From assembly GCF_009906855.1 (NCBI RefSeq), contig NZ_CP047650.1, positions 5,022,001-5,086,000 of the forward strand: a stretch of 64,000 nucleotides of DNA, given 5' to 3'. A model generated the notes under the pieces. The model was not told where the DNA came from, did not search any database, and saw only the letters and a program-made list of their open reading frames with translations. Shown in pieces: positions 60,034 to 64,000 of the stretch (within the stretch, counting starts at the first letter, position 1; each line of letters begins with the position of its first letter). This DNA comes from Xylophilus rhododendri (lineage in GTDB: Bacteria; Pseudomonadota; Gammaproteobacteria; Burkholderiales; Burkholderiaceae_C). The translations under genes were made by a program, and so were the position numbers.

Positions 60034-61475
60034 GAGGGTGCCAGGAAGCCCGTCTTGTCGCAGGCGATCTTGGAGCCGTTCGGCACGCAGGTGGTGAGCA
60101 GCACGCCGGTCTTGGTGTAGGCCTTGTAGAGCCACTGGCTGCCGCTGCGCTCCATCATCATGAAGCCGAAGGTGTTGGTGTGGGTGATCTTGTCCAGCAC
60201 GGCGCCCGGGGCCGGGGTGGTGCCGGCGGGCAGCGGGTCGGGCAGGTTCACGTCCACGTTGTCGCCGCCGTTGCCGGTGACGAAGGTGGCGGGATGGTTG
60301 GTGCTGAAGCTGATCGCCTGGAAGTCGTGCACATGGCCGTGCAGCGCGATCTTCACGCCGTCCGGGTAGTAGGTGACCGGGTTCAGGGTCTTCATGACCG
60401 CCTGCAGGCCGGTGTTGCCCGGTGCGGGCGCGGCGCCGGCCAGCGGTGCGAAGGCCAGGATCGGGTGGTGGTTGGCGAACAGGGTGGTCTTGGTGGTGTC
60501 GGCGGCGATGGCGGCGACCTTGCGGAACTGGTCCTGGTAGATCGGGAACTTGTAGTCGGTGGTCGGCAGGCCGGCGGTGCCGACCTTGGCCGAGTCGAAC
60601 AGCACGATCTGGGTGTCGCTGCCCAGCGCCACGGCGTAGGGGTCGCTGACGTTGCCGCCGTTGTCGTTGGCCGGGTCGTCGCAGCTCATGGCGGCGCTGA
60701 AGGGGCGCACGTCGAGGAAACGTGACCAGCCCTGGCCGGCGCGTGCGCACTCTTCGTGGTTGCCGCGGGTGACCACCCAGGGCGCGGCCGCCAGCAGCGG
60801 TGCGCCGGGGGTGAAGAAGTCGGCGGCCCAGGTGTCCCAGCCGTAGCCCCACGGGCTGTCCTTGCAGCCGGCGATGTCGGTGGGGCAGGCGTTTTCGCGG
60901 TAGTGGTAGTCGCCGATGTGCATCACCAGGTCAGGCTTCATCGAGGCGATGGTGGCGGCGATGGTGGCGAAGGGCCAGGCATTGGTGTCCAGGCAGGGCT
61001 GGTAGGCGTTGTCGGCCTTCTTCAGGCGGCAGCCGGTGTCGGCCAGTACGGCGATGCGCTGGGGCGCGGCCTTGGGCAGGGGCATGGCGCGTCCGCCGAC
61101 GAAGACGTCGGTGGCGCTGGAGGCCAGCAGGGTTTCGCAGGCGGTGACGGCGAAGACAGAGGGTTTGGAATCGGCCGCGGCGCTGGCCGTGGGGCGCTGC
61201 GCCACGGTGGTGGCCGGGGCGCGCAGGGCCATGGTGCTGAAGGCGCCGTTGATGGCGATGCGGGGGCAGGTGCCGGCGGTGGTGATGGCCCGCACGATGA
61301 CCTGGTTGTTGGCGCCGATCTCGGTCCACGCGGCCTGCACCTGTGCGTCGGTGGTGGTGGCGGGGGTGATCGGGTCGTTGCTGCCGCCGCAGGCGGCGAT
61401 GGCCACGGCGGTCACGGCGAGGGCGAGGCCGGCCGCGATCTGGGCGCGGCGGCGGAGGCGGTGGGACATTGTCAT
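60030..61475 (-). CDS. Metallophosphoesterase lipoprotein
   Basis: The 481-residue protein has a lipoprotein signal (LALAVTAVAIAACGGS, lipobox AIAAC at about residue 29). The calcineurin-type metal sites are seen in VLADTG, HIGDYHYRENACP, TRGNHEECA, LFANHHPIL and ALHGHVHDFQ. The substrate is unknown; relatives include purple-acid-phosphatase-like and phosphodiesterase proteins. An even number of cysteines in the catalytic part suggests periplasmic disulfides. It is the first gene of the pair with the di-haem cytochrome. Confidence 0.87.
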   Translation of the reverse strand: MTMSHRLRRRAQIAAGLALAVTAVAIAACGGSNDPITPATTTDAQVQAAWTEIGANNQVIVRAITTAGTCPRIAINGAFSTMALRAPATTVAQRPTASAAADSKPSVFAVTACETLLASSATDVFVGGRAMPLPKAAPQRIAVLADTGCRLKKADNAYQPCLDTNAWPFATIAATIASMKPDLVMHIGDYHYRENACPTDIAGCKDSPWGYGWDTWAADFFTPGAPLLAAAPWVVTRGNHEECARAGQGWSRFLDVRPFSAAMSCDDPANDNGGNVSDPYAVALGSDTQIVLFDSAKVGTAGLPTTDYKFPIYQDQFRKVAAIAADTTKTTLFANHHPILAFAPLAGAAPAPGNTGLQAVMKTLNPVTYYPDGVKIALHGHVHDFQAISFSTNHPATFVTGNGGDNVDVNLPDPLPAGTTPAPGAVLDKITHTNTFGFMMMERSGSQWLYKAYTKTGVLLTTCVPNGSKIACDKTGFLAPS

Positions 61476-61582
61476 GGGTGTGATTGTGGTTTTTGTCGAG
61501 ATCGTGAAGCATCGTCACCAACAGTGACGGTTTCATGATCCCGGCCGCCAAACCGGCACCTGTGGCGAAAAGTCCCCGGCGG

Positions 61583-61963
61583 TCAGGGCCGCGCCGCCTC
61601 CTCGGCCGACAGCAGCGCCCATTCCTCGTCGGTGTAGAGCCGCGAGCGCGTCAGGAAACGCTCGCCGGTCGGCCCCTCCAGCGAGAACATGCCGCCGCGC
61701 CCCGGCACCACGTCGATGATCAGCTGCGTGTGCTGCCAGTACTCGAACTGCGGCCCGCTGATGTAGAAGGGCGCGCCGCCGATCTCGCCCAGCAGCCGGT
61801 CGTAGTCGCCGACGATGAACTCGCCCTGCGGATAGCACATGGGCGCGCTGCCATCGCAGCAGCCGCCGGACTGGTGGAACATCAGCGCGCCATGTTCGCG
61901 GCGCAGGCGCTCGATCAGCGCCAGCGCCGCGTCGGTGGGCGTCACGCGGGCAACCGTCGTCAT
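61583..61963 (-). CDS. DUF779 family protein
   Basis: The 126-residue protein matches DUF779, whose genes regularly lie beside AldB/ExaC-type aldehyde dehydrogenases. The cysteine-rich block HQSGGCCDGSAPMC (about residues 30-43) is the family hallmark, followed by FYISGPQFEYWQHTQ and an acidic C-terminus. The role is unknown; a link with acetaldehyde oxidation is inferred from its position 8 bases after the dehydrogenase in the same operon. Confidence 0.9.
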   Translation of the reverse strand: MTTVARVTPTDAALALIERLRREHGALMFHQSGGCCDGSAPMCYPQGEFIVGDYDRLLGEIGGAPFYISGPQFEYWQHTQLIIDVVPGRGGMFSLEGPTGERFLTRSRLYTDEEWALLSAEEAARP

Positions 61964-61971
61964 GGCGGGGT

Positions 61972-63492
<1,521 letters not shown>

Positions 63493-63553
63493 GTCTTGTT
63501 CTCCTTGAGGGCTGGATGTGGACGCCGCGGGCTTGCGGCGCATCCTCTGAACG

Positions 63554-63568
63554 GCAAGGCCCGGGCCA
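63554..63568 (-). promoter_or_regulatory. Sigma-54 (-24/-12) promoter of the aldehyde dehydrogenase operon
   Basis: On the minus strand the 15-base element TGGCCCGGGCCTTGC matches TGGCAC-N5-TTGC with one mismatch in the first half; the invariant GG and GC doublets are spaced correctly. It lies 61 bases upstream of the dehydrogenase start. The divergent gene encodes an activator of the class that sigma-54 promoters require. Confidence 0.7.
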
Positions 63569-63758
63569 GCACGGATCGGGGCTTTCCCCAGTGCCTCCAT
63601 CCGGGGCGGCGCGGCGGCGCCTTCGAGGCATGCGGGCTATCACCACATCTTCTTTCAGCTTTTGGTGAGATGCTGCTGTCGCGTTTTGCGATGAATGGCG
63701 AAAATCCGTCGCAGACCCGCGTCGCGTCCTGCGACATCCAGGGGCACAGGAGACAGGC

Positions 63759-64000
63759 ATGAGCTTTCAGGCATCGACATCGCCGGTGGTCGAACGGGCG
63801 CGGCAGATGTTCTTCGGCGACGGGATGGATCCCGGCACGGAGCTGGCGCCGTACATCCTGCGCTCATGGCAGCGCTGCCGGGCTTTGCCCAGCCCCTGGG
63901 ACAGCCGCGATCCGCTGCAGGGCGCCGAACTGCTGGACCGGCGCGAGGCCGCGGCCTGGCTGCGGCAGTGCGCGCAGCCGGAACTCGACGCGCTGTCCGA
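63759..64000 (+). CDS. AcoR-like sigma-54-dependent activator (partial, 5' end)
   Basis: The first 80 codons are present before the window ends. VVERARQMFFGDG and YILRSWQRCRALP match the N-termini of AcoR-type activators, which have a GAF sensor domain, an AAA+ sigma-54 interaction domain and a Fis-type helix-turn-helix further on; these lie outside the window. It is divergent from the aldehyde dehydrogenase operon across 266 bases, which hold the sigma-54 promoter and presumably the activator sites. Confidence 0.8.
   Translation, partial: MSFQASTSPVVERARQMFFGDGMDPGTELAPYILRSWQRCRALPSPWDSRDPLQGAELLDRREAAAWLRQCAQPELDALS

Overview
The window is about 64 kb of very GC-rich DNA with the gene content of an aerobic betaproteobacterium of the Burkholderiales, most likely Comamonadaceae. 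Pointers to this are the Bug-type periplasmic binding protein, the DUF3460 gene next to scpA, the sdhCDAB-sdhE-gltA order, the aerobic-type mdh and acnB, the tig-clpP-clpX-lon block and the hpnCDE squalene genes. The genus cannot be fixed from the sequence. No insertion sequence, phage gene or CRISPR array was seen, and no stretch longer than about 300 bases lacks a gene.

The housekeeping part, left to right: a dipeptide-type ABC transporter tail with a YfhL-like ferredoxin (1-2155); a Bug protein, an M20 amidohydrolase and a divergent LysR regulator (2169-5467); panC, panB, scpA, DUF3460, a small lipoprotein, metG and an RhlE-like helicase, all on the minus strand (5495-19264); ettA and a DUF1631 gene (21320-24436); formaldehyde detoxification genes with a GlxA/AraC-type regulator (24433-27530); a TCA-cycle block of gltA, sdhE, sdhB, sdhA, sdhD, sdhC and a GntR regulator on the minus strand, then mdh, tam, a CitE-like lyase and acnB on the plus strand (27632-39978); hpnCDE (43854-46830); tRNA-Leu, tig, clpP, clpX and lon (46989-53135); a tRNA cluster around a diguanylate cyclase (53239-55391); murI and class I fumarase (56283-58683); a di-haem cytochrome and a phosphoesterase lipoprotein (58768-61475); and an aldehyde dehydrogenase operon with a sigma-54 promoter and a divergent AcoR-like activator (61583-64000).

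The exceptional part is a set of ten genes that look like type III secretion effectors, inserted as islands among these housekeeping genes: 6502-15008 (six genes), 19506-21226 (two) and 40063-43743 (two). They comprise an F-box-like protein, a tandem family of four paralogous two-domain proteins, a YopJ-like putative acetyltransferase/protease, a clear F-box protein with a small divergent neighbour, and a pair of large paralogous helical proteins with F-box-like N-termini. Nine of the ten have a plant-inducible-promoter (PIP) box or a close variant upstream; in seven cases it lies 65-72 bases before the start and in two cases 44 bases. This points to one Hrp-type regulon (HrpX/HrpB-like activator) acting on a eukaryotic host. 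The secretion apparatus and the activator are not in the window, so secretion and regulation are inferences.

One core gene, sdhA, carries an apparent one-base deletion; it is either a sequence error or a real lesion.
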